Source: Bog-113 sp965226755
Lineage (GTDB): Bacteria > Acidobacteriota > Terriglobia > Bryobacterales > Bryobacteraceae
NCBI GenBank assembly: GCA_965226755.1
Contig: CBDDDT010000003.1
Location: 2,170,001-2,234,000 of the forward strand
Direction: 5' to 3'
DNA: 64,000 nt
In this document: positions 9,193 to 16,040 of the stretch, piece after piece
How the letters are laid out: the number at the start of each line of letters is the position of its first letter
Position numbering within the stretch: the first letter of the stretch is position 1
Notes under the pieces: generated by a model
Databases searched by the model: none
What the model was told of the DNA's origin: nothing
Seen by the model: only the letters and a program-made list of their open reading frames with translations
Translations under genes and position numbers: made by a program

Positions 9193-10479
9193 ATGCCATG
9201 GAAGGAGAGTTCTGTTATGGACGAACGAATGCGATTTGTGATACGCCTGAAGGACGGCGAGAGCATGGCTTTACTCTGCCGTGAATTCGGGATCTCGCGG
9301 AAGACCGGCTACAAGATTTTCGAGCGTTACGAGCAGTGTGGCCTGGAAGGCCTCACCGATCGTACCCGCAGGCCTTTCCGCTATGCCCATCAGCTTCCGG
9401 CTCAAGTGGAGACCGCGATCGTCGCGGCCAAACGCGAGAAGCCGCACTGGGGAGCGCGCAAGATCCGGGAGCGCCTCCTGCGCAGACTGCCGCATGCGAT
9501 CAAGGTTCCGGCCGCCAGCACCATCCACGCTGTCATGGACCGGCATGGTCTGGTCAGTCGGGCATCTCCTCCGCGAACACGGGCCGAGGGCACACCGTTA
9601 TCCGACGGCTTGAATCCCAACGATTTGTGGTGCGCCGATTACAAAGGCGAGTTCCAGCTCGGCGATAAGCGCTACTGTTATCCGCTTACCGTCACGGATC
9701 AGGCCTCGCGCTTTCTGCTGCTTTGTGAAGCGCTGGAATCCACCCGTGAAGACCTGGCGTTCCCCGCCTTCGAGCGCTTGTTCCGGGAACGCGGCCTGCC
9801 CTGTGCCTTTCGCTCCGATAACGGCGTTCCATTCGCCTCCCCTCACGGCCTGTTTCAGCTCTCCCGCTTATCGGTATGGTGGCTGCGTCTCGGCATTTCG
9901 ATCGAACGCATCCGGCCCGGTCGTCCCCAGCAGAACGGCCGCCATGAGCGCATGCACCTGACGCTGAAACAGCAGGCGACGCGCCCCGCCGGAGCCAATT
10001 TCCTGCAGCAGCAGGCCACTTTCGACACCTTCGTTGAAGAATTCAACAACGAAAGGCCTCACGAAGCGCTCGACATGAAATGCCCCGGTGAGGTTTACAC
10101 GCCGTCGCCGCGGGTTTACGACGGGATTCCCGAGCCCGACTACCCCTTTCACGACCGCACGGTGCTCGTCACCAGCTGCGGCCGCATCTGCCTGCACAGG
10201 AAGAAGATCAATCTGTCGAAATCGCTCGCCGGTCAGGCGGTCGGCATTCGCGAGGTCGAGAACGGAATCTGGCTCGTCAGTTTCATGCACTACGATCTGG
10301 GGTACGTCGATCTGGAAGAAAGGACTCTCCAGCCGCTCGACAATCCCTTTGGCGCCAGACCCGCCGCTGCTGAGCCCAGCCAGGATGCGAAAAACATGCC
10401 AACCGCCGGCTCGCGTAGCATGAAAGCACCCGGCGAAACAGAAGCGAGCAATGCTGGAGAGCAACTCGCCGAGGGATAG
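9193..10479 (+). CDS. IS481-family transposase (DDE integrase core)
   Basis: The N-terminal region has a helix-turn-helix (LCREFGISRKTGYKIFERY) followed by an rve-type integrase core. The catalytic triad is visible as D in DLWCADYKG, D in FRSDNGVPF and E in NGRHERMH, the spacing usual for IS481/IS3-like enzymes. The family-typical start MPWKESSVM at 9193 is chosen over an upstream in-frame ATG at 9157 that lies inside the terminal repeat. The protein is about 428 residues and looks intact, with a Pro/Ala-rich tail. It moves the surrounding element by cut-and-paste or copy-out chemistry on DNA. Confidence 0.92.
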   Translation: MPWKESSVMDERMRFVIRLKDGESMALLCREFGISRKTGYKIFERYEQCGLEGLTDRTRRPFRYAHQLPAQVETAIVAAKREKPHWGARKIRERLLRRLPHAIKVPAASTIHAVMDRHGLVSRASPPRTRAEGTPLSDGLNPNDLWCADYKGEFQLGDKRYCYPLTVTDQASRFLLLCEALESTREDLAFPAFERLFRERGLPCAFRSDNGVPFASPHGLFQLSRLSVWWLRLGISIERIRPGRPQQNGRHERMHLTLKQQATRPAGANFLQQQATFDTFVEEFNNERPHEALDMKCPGEVYTPSPRVYDGIPEPDYPFHDRTVLVTSCGRICLHRKKINLSKSLAGQAVGIREVENGIWLVSFMHYDLGYVDLEERTLQPLDNPFGARPAAAEPSQDAKNMPTAGSRSMKAPGETEASNAGEQLAEG

Positions 10480-10507
10480 CCGGCGCGACTCATCGCGGAC
10501 GATGAAA

Positions 10508-10527
10508 AAGGGCGCTCCGGCGCCCTT
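10508..10527 (+). terminator. Terminator hairpin after the IS481 transposase
   Basis: AAGGGCGC-TCCG-GCGCCCTT is a perfect 8-bp stem with a 4-nt loop, followed by GTTCTTCC. It lies 28 bp after the transposase stop, as expected of an intrinsic terminator, although the T-run is interrupted. Confidence 0.55.
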
Positions 10528-10787
10528 GTTCTTCCCCCTGCTTTTCATTCCCACACAGACAGAAGACATCGGACCGATAGATCGCCTATGCCTTGAAAAC
10601 TCATGCCGTCTGCGACGCAGACCTCCACCTCCCGACGATGTGGGTCTCCGCAGACCCCGGCAATGTGTTACCTATGTCTCAGGAACAAACTGTTACCCAT
10701 GTGTCCGGTACGGACATGATACACGTACAATCAGACGGGGGGACTTGCGACAGGCACCTATCCCTCCGGCAGGCAAATTACGAATTG

Positions 10788-11027
10788 TTATAGCGCCGCT
10801 GGGAGAGTGACTACGGTAGGCAATGGAGCTGTCGGGAGCTCATCCAGTTTTGTTTCGGGCGCTCTGTACGCGCGCCAGTCTGGCCACGTTGGTGCGGAGT
10901 ACCAGTTGGTCTTCACCTTGACTCTCCCCTTACCGTCCACTACCAGAGGGAACAGGATCTCTTCAATGGGAAAGCTCTCCTTCGCCAATGGCAGCCCGCT
11001 GAGACCAAACGCCCTGGGAGCCGGCTC
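10788..11027 (-). pseudogene. istA fragment (IS21-family transposase C-terminal region)
   Basis: On the - strand, LPLAKESFPIEEILFPLV and GRVKVKTNWYSAP match the C-terminal beta-barrel region of IS21 IstA/Mu-type transposases. The similarity fades after NWYSAP, there is no catalytic core, and the fragment opens directly behind an in-frame stop. Canonical IS21 order is istA then istB, but here, reading the - strand, the istB scrap comes first, so the pieces are rearranged remains. Confidence 0.6.
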
Positions 11028-11210
11028 CTACCATGTTGCTATTGCAAAGTGTGGGAGTTTGCGCGTACCGAAGTCATCTATGATGAGCAGCGGAACGGTG
11101 GCCACCGATTCCATATACTCTTTGCGGGTGCCGCCGGCGACTGCGTCGGCCAGTTCATCAAGCAGGATGTGCGTTTCGCGATACAGCACTTTGTAGCCTT
11201 GCTGGATGGC
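11028..11210 (-). pseudogene. istB fragment (IS21-family helper ATPase)
   Basis: The peptide AIQQGYKVLYRETHILLDEL, then LLIIDDFGTRKLPH, is characteristic of the AAA+ IstB protein: the Walker B region LLIIDDFG is intact, the Walker A region is missing. The frame is broken on both sides: its 5' side abuts a group II intron maturase fragment on the opposite strand at about 11210, and it stops after LPHFAIATW. Confidence 0.75.
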
Positions 11211-11211
11211 G

Positions 11212-11607
11212 CACTGCCCGATCTTTCTGGGGTTCACGCATTGCTGCGGAGCAGACCGTAAAGGCCGGTTCCGGATTATTCGCCTCACAGCGAAGACGCG
11301 GATGCGGGCGACATTGGCGGCGATTCGCGATGCACTGTACCGGAAGCGGCACGAACCCGTGCCTGCAGTCGGAACATGGCTGAAGCGGGTGATGAACGGA
11401 TACTTCGAGTATCATGCCGTCCCCACGAACCTGATGCGGTTGGAAGGCTTTCGCACTGAGGTGTGCCGCGCATGGCGGCATGCCCTCCTGCGTCGGAGCC
11501 AGCGCCACCGGCTATGCTGGGAGCGATTCAACCGCCTTACCCGTAAGTACGTTCCGCCATGCCGGGTTCGACATCCTTATCCAGAGGAGCGTTTCTTCGC
11601 GTCATGA
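11212..11607 (+). pseudogene. Group II intron maturase, C-terminal fragment
   Basis: The frame begins with FLGFTHCCG, the typical motif at the reverse-transcriptase/maturase boundary of group II intron proteins. It continues through the domain X-like segment (VGTWLKRVMNGYFEYHAVPT) to the family-typical ending RVRHPYPEERF. The reverse-transcriptase active site and N-terminus are missing, so no function is expected. The continuation directly into intron domain V identifies the host element. Confidence 0.85.
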
Positions 11608-11617
11608 CCTGAGGCAA

Positions 11618-11651
11618 GAGCCGTATGCGGTAACTCCGCTCGTACGGATCT
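11618..11651 (+). ncRNA. Group II intron domain V
   Basis: GAGCCGTATGCGG, a short loop, then CCGCTCGTACGGATC form the 34-nt catalytic hairpin with the conserved AGC triad and the expected internal bulge. The downstream stem with CCTACC resembles domain VI with its bulged branch-point A. The match to the canonical bacterial sequence is visible by eye. Confidence 0.85.
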
Positions 11652-11690
11652 GTGCGGGGGGCGGCCAGCAATAGCCGTCCCTACCGCGAC

Positions 11691-11994
11691 CGCTTGTTGC
11701 GTGGTCGTTGTACTTGATCCGCCCGGAGTCGTGGTCGTGACCTTCGTACCCGGCGCGGGAGTAGCTACTGTGGGTGCACCCGGCGCACTGACCGCGACGG
11801 AATTGCCGGACTTAACATGGGTTGCGACAGCAGGTGCCGCTGCACCGGGCGCGGCTCCAGGCGGGGGCGGTGGGGATGAGACAAAAGCTCCTGGCCCTGG
11901 TGTGACTGATACCTGCGCAGCGGCTATCTCTGAAATTAACACCGTGCCGAGTACGAAACAGCGCAAAATTAACTCGCGTTTCGAATCGTTTCAT
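11691..11994 (-). pseudogene. Decayed secreted Ala/Pro/Thr-rich protein cut by the intron
   Basis: On the - strand a good ribosome-binding site (GGTGAGGAG, 8 nt spacing) precedes ATG at 11994, giving MKRFETR. After about seven codons the frame must shift by one base to reach LILRCFVLGTVLISEIAAAQVS, which completes an excellent signal peptide (cleavage after AAA). The mature part is low-complexity, rich in Pro, Ala, Thr and Val (for example SSPPPPPGAAPGAAAPA), and runs into the group II intron end at about 11690, where the native C-terminus is lost. Alternatively TTG at 11966 could serve as a start without the frameshift. I recognise no family. The overlapping + strand frame is probably a shadow. 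Confidence 0.5.
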
Positions 11995-12149
11995 TGTGTA
12001 CTCCTCACCCGTGTAAGCGAGAAGGAGGCGAACCGTTTGAGAATTCGCAACGCCATGCGCTCCGCTGCTTCCCAGGAATTTCTGACTGCGGCAACCTGAC
12101 TAAAAGAACGTGCTTTAACGCGACTCTGAGCAACGCTCTCGGCTTATTT

Positions 12150-12174
12150 GGGCAAGAACTTACTTGACGCACAA
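12150..12174 (+). repeat. Left inverted repeat of the IS1595-family element
   Basis: It reads GGGCAAGAAC then TTACTTGACGCACAA and pairs with the complement of 14324-14348 with two mismatches. It contains TTGACG, a -35-like box facing inward. Confidence 0.85.
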
Positions 12175-12200
12175 GGCTGTGGTAGACTTCTAAAAGCGAA

Positions 12201-12220
12201 AGGCCCGACGAATCGGGCCT
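12201..12220 (+). terminator. Hairpin just inside the left end of the IS1595-family element
   Basis: AGGCCCGA-CGAA-TCGGGCCT is a perfect 8-bp stem with a 4-nt loop. The downstream sequence GAAATGTTTC is only weakly T-rich. Placed 27 bp inside the terminal repeat and before the passenger gene, it could shield the cargo or element from outside transcription. Confidence 0.55.
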
Positions 12221-12314
12221 GAAATGTTTCGGATTGGGTCAGCGTCTTTCAGGTTGCCGCCTGAATGATGACGGTGACGGATTGCTCTTATAGTGTGCCA
12301 TATGGGAGTTCTGA

Positions 12315-13145
12315 ATGTCCACCGCCGCACTTGAGCACCTTCCAATCAAATACCTTTCGGCATTCGCAACCAGGGGGACCAGGAGTGTCGCAATCGTGCT
12401 TAAGGTCTATTTAGATGGAAGCGGCAAACCGGAAAGCGAAGACTGTAAATTTCTTACGCTGGCGGCGCTAATAGCTTCCGATTCTGTGTGGGAGCGATTC
12501 GAGTCTGGGTGGAGGGACGCGCTAGGCGATGGCACGCCATATTCACATATGAGGGAACTCATAGGTGGGCGCGGTCCCTTTCAGGGATGGAGCGATGAGC
12601 GTAAGTCGGAGCTTGTCAAGTGTCTATGGAACCAGATCGCGCAGTTTGGAAGGGCACCCAGTGGAATGGATTCAGGGATAGGCGCAAGTATTACTATTGA
12701 CATGTCTTCCTACCGGGATCTTGCGTCATCTTCGGGTCGAGTCAAACCCGTTGGCGCTATATGCGTGGATTACTGCGCATCGCAGGCCTTTGCGCACCCG
12801 GAGTTTGCGAAGGGACGCGCAGAACTGCTTTTTGATATGGGTGAGCCGTACCTACGGCACATAGAGCGTACATGGTCCCGCAATAAGCGCAATGCATCTT
12901 CTTGGGCCTCTCGCATTTCAGCAGTGGCGCCCGTTGACATGCGAGACATTCTCCCGGTTCAGGGTGCCGACCTCCTTGCGTGGAGCTCAAATCGTCACTA
13001 CAGCCAGGAGCCTTCGCGTATCTGGGATTTTGGGCTATCCGGTAGCTACCTTTGCTTGCCACACTACCACGTGCTTTACGGGCGTGATGAACTGATGGGA
13101 CATCCTGGTTTTTTTGACTGGAAGGGAGCAACAATCAAACAATGA
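12315..13145 (+). CDS. DUF3800-like protein, transposon passenger
   Basis: This 276-residue protein has a motif LKVYLDGSGKPES near residue 29, resembling the Y-x-D-E-S-G start of DUF3800 proteins, then conserved-looking acidic and aromatic patches (ADLLAWSSNRHY). DUF3800 is suspected to be nuclease-like and is common in mobile elements, but its activity is not established; the usual Glu is Gly here. GGGAG (12304-12308) supports the ATG at 12315, and TATAGT (12289-12294) is a possible -10 box. A later start near 12399 would fit the domain better. Its stop overlaps the next start (ATGA). Lying inside the IS1595 ends, it travels with that element. Confidence 0.6.
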   Translation: MSTAALEHLPIKYLSAFATRGTRSVAIVLKVYLDGSGKPESEDCKFLTLAALIASDSVWERFESGWRDALGDGTPYSHMRELIGGRGPFQGWSDERKSELVKCLWNQIAQFGRAPSGMDSGIGASITIDMSSYRDLASSSGRVKPVGAICVDYCASQAFAHPEFAKGRAELLFDMGEPYLRHIERTWSRNKRNASSWASRISAVAPVDMRDILPVQGADLLAWSSNRHYSQEPSRIWDFGLSGSYLCLPHYHVLYGRDELMGHPGFFDWKGATIKQ

Positions 13146-13300
13146 AGCCGCACACAGAAATGAACGACGGCCCGGAAGCCTTGACGCGGTTTGAAGACAC
13201 CATGAAAAGACTGTTTGCTACTAAGAAAGGCGCCATGCCGCCAAGTCCCTTCGGCAAGCCAGAGAAGAAACGGAAAAAGCTGGTTGCCCCGAAGGACTAA
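13142..13300 (+). CDS. Small basic protein of 52 residues, coupled to the DUF3800-like gene
   Basis: The ATG at 13142 overlaps the upstream stop by 4 nt, a strong sign of translational coupling. The product is lysine-rich, with a central FEDTMKRLFATKK helix-like segment, a PPSPFGKP stretch and a basic tail EKKRKKLVAPKD. It has no cysteines, membrane segment or signal peptide. I recognise no named family, although the F-x-x-x-M-K-x-x-x-x-x-K-K pattern is a common shape of short partners next to DUF3800 genes. Its 3' end lies within the terminator hairpin. Confidence 0.65.
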   Translation: MKPHTEMNDGPEALTRFEDTMKRLFATKKGAMPPSPFGKPEKKRKKLVAPKD

Positions 13301-13309
13301 CCAGCTTTT
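13275..13309. terminator. Bidirectional terminator between passenger genes and transposase
   Basis: AAAAGCTGGTT (13275-13285) and AACCAGCTTTT (13299-13309) form a perfect 11-bp stem, loop 13 nt. T-runs follow on both strands (TTTTCGTTTT to the right; the A-run at 13275 gives TTTT to the left). It sits between two convergent transcripts and overlaps the last codons of the small gene. Confidence 0.8.
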
Positions 13310-13342
13310 CGTTTTCCCCGCTCTTGCCGGTCCGATTCTTTC

Positions 13343-14299
13343 TTAGTTAACTTGCGTTTGCGTTTCGGCAACCTTGCCGGTGAGTTGATTCCAGGTCAAG
13401 CGCTTGCCGAAAACGTTTCCCATCACCATCTCAAAGCGCTCGGAGTCGCTCATGTCGCGACGGTTGTTGTAGCGGAACGCCTGTTCGTCCAGATAGCGGA
13501 ACAGGTGGAATGGTTCCACGCTTACGTAGGTGCCGTTGATGCCGCGCTTCAGGAGCGACCAGAAGTTCTCAAGGCCATTGGTGTGAATCACGCCATCAAC
13601 GTACTGGACGGCATGATCAACAACCTGATGGGCGTATTCTCCCGCAAGTCCTTCGTACGAGAGCAGAGCGTCAGTGTAGAGCGCCGATCCCGCTTCCACG
13701 TGCTTGCGGACTTCGGACTGAAGCGCTTTCTTCTTGCGGCTCGGGACAACCGCAGTGCGAACCTTGCCGCCGCGCTCAAGGATTCCCATTACCGGAGTCT
13801 TGTCCTTGCCACCAGTCCCGGTGATGCGGAGAGCGCGTTTACCAGCGTGCATGTTCCGAGCCTTGCCGCCGATGAAGGTTTCGTCGGCTTCGACTTCGCC
13901 GGAGAGCTTGTCGAAGGAACCGGCCTGCATTGCGGCCCGGATGCGGTGATCCAAGAACCATGCGGTTTTCTGAGTAAGCCGAAGGTCACGGGCAATCTCG
14001 TAGCTGCTGATGCCGTTCTTGCAATTGCAGATCAACCACGCGGCGGTCATCCACTTATCGAGGGTGATCGGGGAGTCTTCCATGATGGTTCCAACCTTGA
14101 TGGTGAACTGTTTCTTACAGCCCTTGCAGAACCAAAAACGACGGGTAGAAATGTAGGAATGCTCTTTCGATCCACAGCGGGGGCAATCGATGCCATTCTG
14201 CCAGCGGAGCTTGATCGCATAGGCGATGCAACGATCCGTGTCCGAGAAGTACACGATGGCTTCTTGCAGGCTTTTCGGAAGGGCGATTTCGTTGCTCAT
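13343..14299 (-). CDS. IS1595-family (ISXO2-like) transposase
   Basis: The 318-residue protein carries an N-terminal zinc ribbon (CPRCGSKEH, then CKGCKKQF) followed by an ISXO2-type DDE core. Its signatures are EVADETFIGGK, LYTDALLSYEGL and HTNGLENFWSLLKRG, the last being the N-x-x-E-x-x-W pattern of the family. The protein appears full length with no frameshift. It is expressed from the right end inward, convergent with the passenger genes. It presumably acts on the 25-bp inverted repeats at 12150 and 14324. Confidence 0.93.
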   Translation of the reverse strand: MSNEIALPKSLQEAIVYFSDTDRCIAYAIKLRWQNGIDCPRCGSKEHSYISTRRFWFCKGCKKQFTIKVGTIMEDSPITLDKWMTAAWLICNCKNGISSYEIARDLRLTQKTAWFLDHRIRAAMQAGSFDKLSGEVEADETFIGGKARNMHAGKRALRITGTGGKDKTPVMGILERGGKVRTAVVPSRKKKALQSEVRKHVEAGSALYTDALLSYEGLAGEYAHQVVDHAVQYVDGVIHTNGLENFWSLLKRGINGTYVSVEPFHLFRYLDEQAFRYNNRRDMSDSERFEMVMGNVFGKRLTWNQLTGKVAETQTQVN

Positions 14300-14323
14300 G
14301 AACTAAGTATGAGCTATTTATCT

Positions 14324-14348
14324 TTGTGCGTCAAGTAATTTGTTGCCC
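14324..14348 (-). repeat. Right inverted repeat of the IS1595-family element
   Basis: Complement of the left end with 23 of 25 identities. Its outer edge (CCC, 14346-14348) directly adjoins the stop codon of the integrase gene. Confidence 0.85.
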
Positions 14349-15590
14349 TTAAGAGCGTCCCCCGGGAATCGATATCAGCTTAGACTTGGGCCTCTCACCG
14401 AACGCATCCTTGAGGATTTTTGTGAGCCGTGCCTGACGTTCGGGAACCCATCGGGAATAGTGCTCGCGCACAGTCTTTTCGTCGTCGCCGAGAAGGTCGG
14501 CAACGTCCGCGGCAGGAACGCCGCGCTGCAGCAGGACTCGCGCGAACGTGTGACGGAAACGATGCGGTGTGGGCACCTCTTCAAATGCTCCCGCCAAGTC
14601 AAAGATCTTGCCAATCTTACGCCGCCACATGTCGGTAACGGTTTCAAGCCGGTCCGACAGTCCGACAACAAACGGGCGCGCTCCGAAGCGCTTGGCGCGA
14701 GCCTGAAGCCGATCGCGGAGCCAGTCCGGGATGTAAGCAAACACCTCACCGCCATTCTTCTTGGCGCGAAGGAAGACTTCGTTTCCTTTGAGGCGGCTCA
14801 TGTTGAACAGGCCCACATCGGAAATCCGCAGACCCGTATGGATCATAACCCAGATGAAATCCTTCAGGTCGTCGCCCGTGTAGATGCCACTCTCGCGTCC
14901 GTTGGACCAAGTCACTTCGCCGAAGTTGTTGCAGGCCTCGATGATTCGTTGTATCTCTTCATCGGTAAACGGTGCCTTGTTTGCGATGCGGTTTGCTCCT
15001 ATGGGCGGCTTTATGTCGGAGCTGACGGGGTTTTCCTTCAGCCATTTCCGGTTTGTGCAAAAACGGAAGAACGCCCGAAGCGTTCCAAGCTGCTTTCCCT
15101 TGGCGCGAGCCCCAAGGTTCCAGCCGCCATAAAATACGTCGATGTCGCTCGACTCAATCTGGTCCAGCATCAGGTAGCCGCGCGTGCCCGTAAATGTGGT
15201 CAGTTGCTTGATAAATGTGCGATATTTGCGCAACGTCGCTGGCGCGATTTTCGCGCCTTCGCGGTGGCCTAGGAAAACCCTCGCGGCGTCGGCAATCGTG
15301 ATGCGTTTTGGTTGCGGCTGTTCCTGCGCCGGGAGCGAGGGCTCCACGACTTTCTTGCCGTCCCAGGAGTCAGTGGCTTCCCATTCGGCCACAATTGCTT
15401 TAGCTTCCTCCCAATCGGACTTTCCGGTCTGCTTGCGATTAAATTTCCCGCGAAGGGTGCCGGAGACATGGATGAGGCAGGCGCATCGTTTCCAGCCGCG
15501 CCGTCCTTCTTCGAACTCGCCTGACTTGGCGTCCTCGGGGTGCCCGCCTTCGCACCCTGTGCGGTGTCTGCGATAGAGCTTGAGAGCCAT
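14349..15590 (-). CDS. Tyrosine recombinase / phage-type integrase
   Basis: The 413-residue protein has a Cys/His-rich N-terminus (C13, H17, C36, C38) that may bind zinc or DNA, an SAM-like core-binding domain (about 95-195) and a catalytic domain. Active-site residues are visible: Arg255 in HTGLRISD, His343 and Arg346 in HRFRH, and Tyr378 in REHYSRW. It would cut and join DNA at specific attachment sites. Its start lies 83 bp from the 3' end of tRNA-Ser(CGA), the classical position of an island integrase at its attachment tRNA. The stop codon touches the IS1595 right end, so the last residues may have been altered by that insertion. Confidence 0.93.
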   Translation of the reverse strand: MALKLYRRHRTGCEGGHPEDAKSGEFEEGRRGWKRCACLIHVSGTLRGKFNRKQTGKSDWEEAKAIVAEWEATDSWDGKKVVEPSLPAQEQPQPKRITIADAARVFLGHREGAKIAPATLRKYRTFIKQLTTFTGTRGYLMLDQIESSDIDVFYGGWNLGARAKGKQLGTLRAFFRFCTNRKWLKENPVSSDIKPPIGANRIANKAPFTDEEIQRIIEACNNFGEVTWSNGRESGIYTGDDLKDFIWVMIHTGLRISDVGLFNMSRLKGNEVFLRAKKNGGEVFAYIPDWLRDRLQARAKRFGARPFVVGLSDRLETVTDMWRRKIGKIFDLAGAFEEVPTPHRFRHTFARVLLQRGVPAADVADLLGDDEKTVREHYSRWVPERQARLTKILKDAFGERPKSKLISIPGGRS

Positions 15591-15672
15591 ACAGCCTCAA
15601 TCGATCATAAAACATCCCTGCACGCCATTGCACGCTGCAGAGTTAGTTTTCTCTATCTCATTGATTCTATTC

Positions 15673-15762
15673 TGGCGGTGAGGGTGGGATTCGAACCCAC
15701 GGAACCCGTGAAGGTTCAACGGTTTTCGAGACCGCCCGATTCAACCGCTCTCGCACCTCACC
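15673..15762 (-). tRNA. tRNA-Ser (anticodon CGA)
   Basis: On the - strand the acceptor stem GGTGAGG/CCTCACC is perfect, the anticodon loop reads CTCGAAA (anticodon CGA), the long variable arm is typical of class II tRNA-Ser, and GGTTCGAATCC forms the T loop. The discriminator is G and CCA is encoded (15675-15673). TAAAAT 17 nt upstream (15784-15779) could be its -10 box. No second copy of the tRNA 3' end was spotted in the window. Confidence 0.95.
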
Positions 15763-16040
15763 GCTGACGAACTCCCAAATTTTACCAAATCTCTCCAGTT
15801 TCCTGGCCACCGCTCGTACCTTGTCCCCAGTTATCTCCCCCGTTCGAAAGGGTACGTCGCCCTAGCAAAGCGGCACTCCGGATCCCGTCCAGGGGCATCA
15901 TCCTTATGCTATCCTTATGATTCGATGTGATTTGAGTCCCGACACATCGATCGTAATACGACGTTCCAGGCCACACTGCAAGCAACGCGTCTATCGCTTC
16001 TCCTCTGAACCTTTCTCTTGATCCAGGAGTTTTTCTCTGA

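Larger units (their letters stand above)
9117..10716 (+). mobile_element. IS481-family insertion sequence, about 1.6 kb
   Basis: One transposase gene lies between related ends. The left end (from TGACCGTTCCG at 9117) contains GAGACATAGGTAACA and then GGAGACATGGGTTACA. Read inward on the other strand, the right end (10716 backward) has TGTCCGTACCGG, then GACACATGGGTAACA and GAGACATAGGTAACA. Each terminus therefore is an imperfect inverted repeat of about 50 bp built of two direct copies of a 15-bp motif, probably transposase-binding sites. I do not see a convincing target-site duplication in the flanks, so the exact borders are approximate. Confidence 0.8.
11212..11690 (+). mobile_element. 3' fragment of a bacterial group II intron
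   Basis: This stretch consists of the end of an intron-encoded reverse transcriptase/maturase, then domain V (11618-11651) and a domain VI-like stem ending near CTACCGCGAC at 11690. Domains I-IV and the reverse-transcriptase core are absent; the left border is a sharp junction with the istB scrap at about 11210. It cannot splice or move on its own. To its right it interrupts a decayed gene on the - strand. Confidence 0.8.
12150..14348. mobile_element. IS1595-family transposon with DUF3800 passenger genes
   Basis: The 25-bp ends at 12150-12174 and 14324-14348 are inverted repeats with 23 of 25 matches, starting GGGCAA and sharing a perfect 15-bp inner core TTACTTGACGCACAA. They enclose, from left to right, an inward-facing terminator, a DUF3800-like gene, a 52-codon gene, a bidirectional terminator and an ISXO2/IS1595-type transposase on the opposite strand. 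The transposase and its own inverted repeats make this a 2.2-kb unit with cargo rather than two neighbours. I see no matching 8-bp target duplication in the flanks (GCTTATTT versus TTAAGAGC). The right end lies directly against the stop codon of the integrase gene. Confidence 0.8.

Noticed and set aside
11701..12099. 132-codon + strand frame opposite the decayed secreted gene
   Set aside because: Its sequence lacks a signal or domain, and the - strand reading has a ribosome-binding site, signal peptide and typical composition.
13343..14338. 328-codon + strand frame across the IS1595 transposase
   Set aside because: Shadow of the transposase on the - strand, whose zinc ribbon and DDE motifs are explicit.
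14349..14356. Possible 8-bp target-site duplication of the IS1595-family element
   Set aside because: The flanks GCTTATTT (left) and TTAAGAGC (right) do not match, so no duplication can be claimed.
15673..15762. Second copy of the tRNA-Ser 3' end as an attachment site inside the window
   Set aside because: I looked for GGGTGGGATTCGAACCC elsewhere to the left and did not find it; a systematic search could still reveal a diverged copy.
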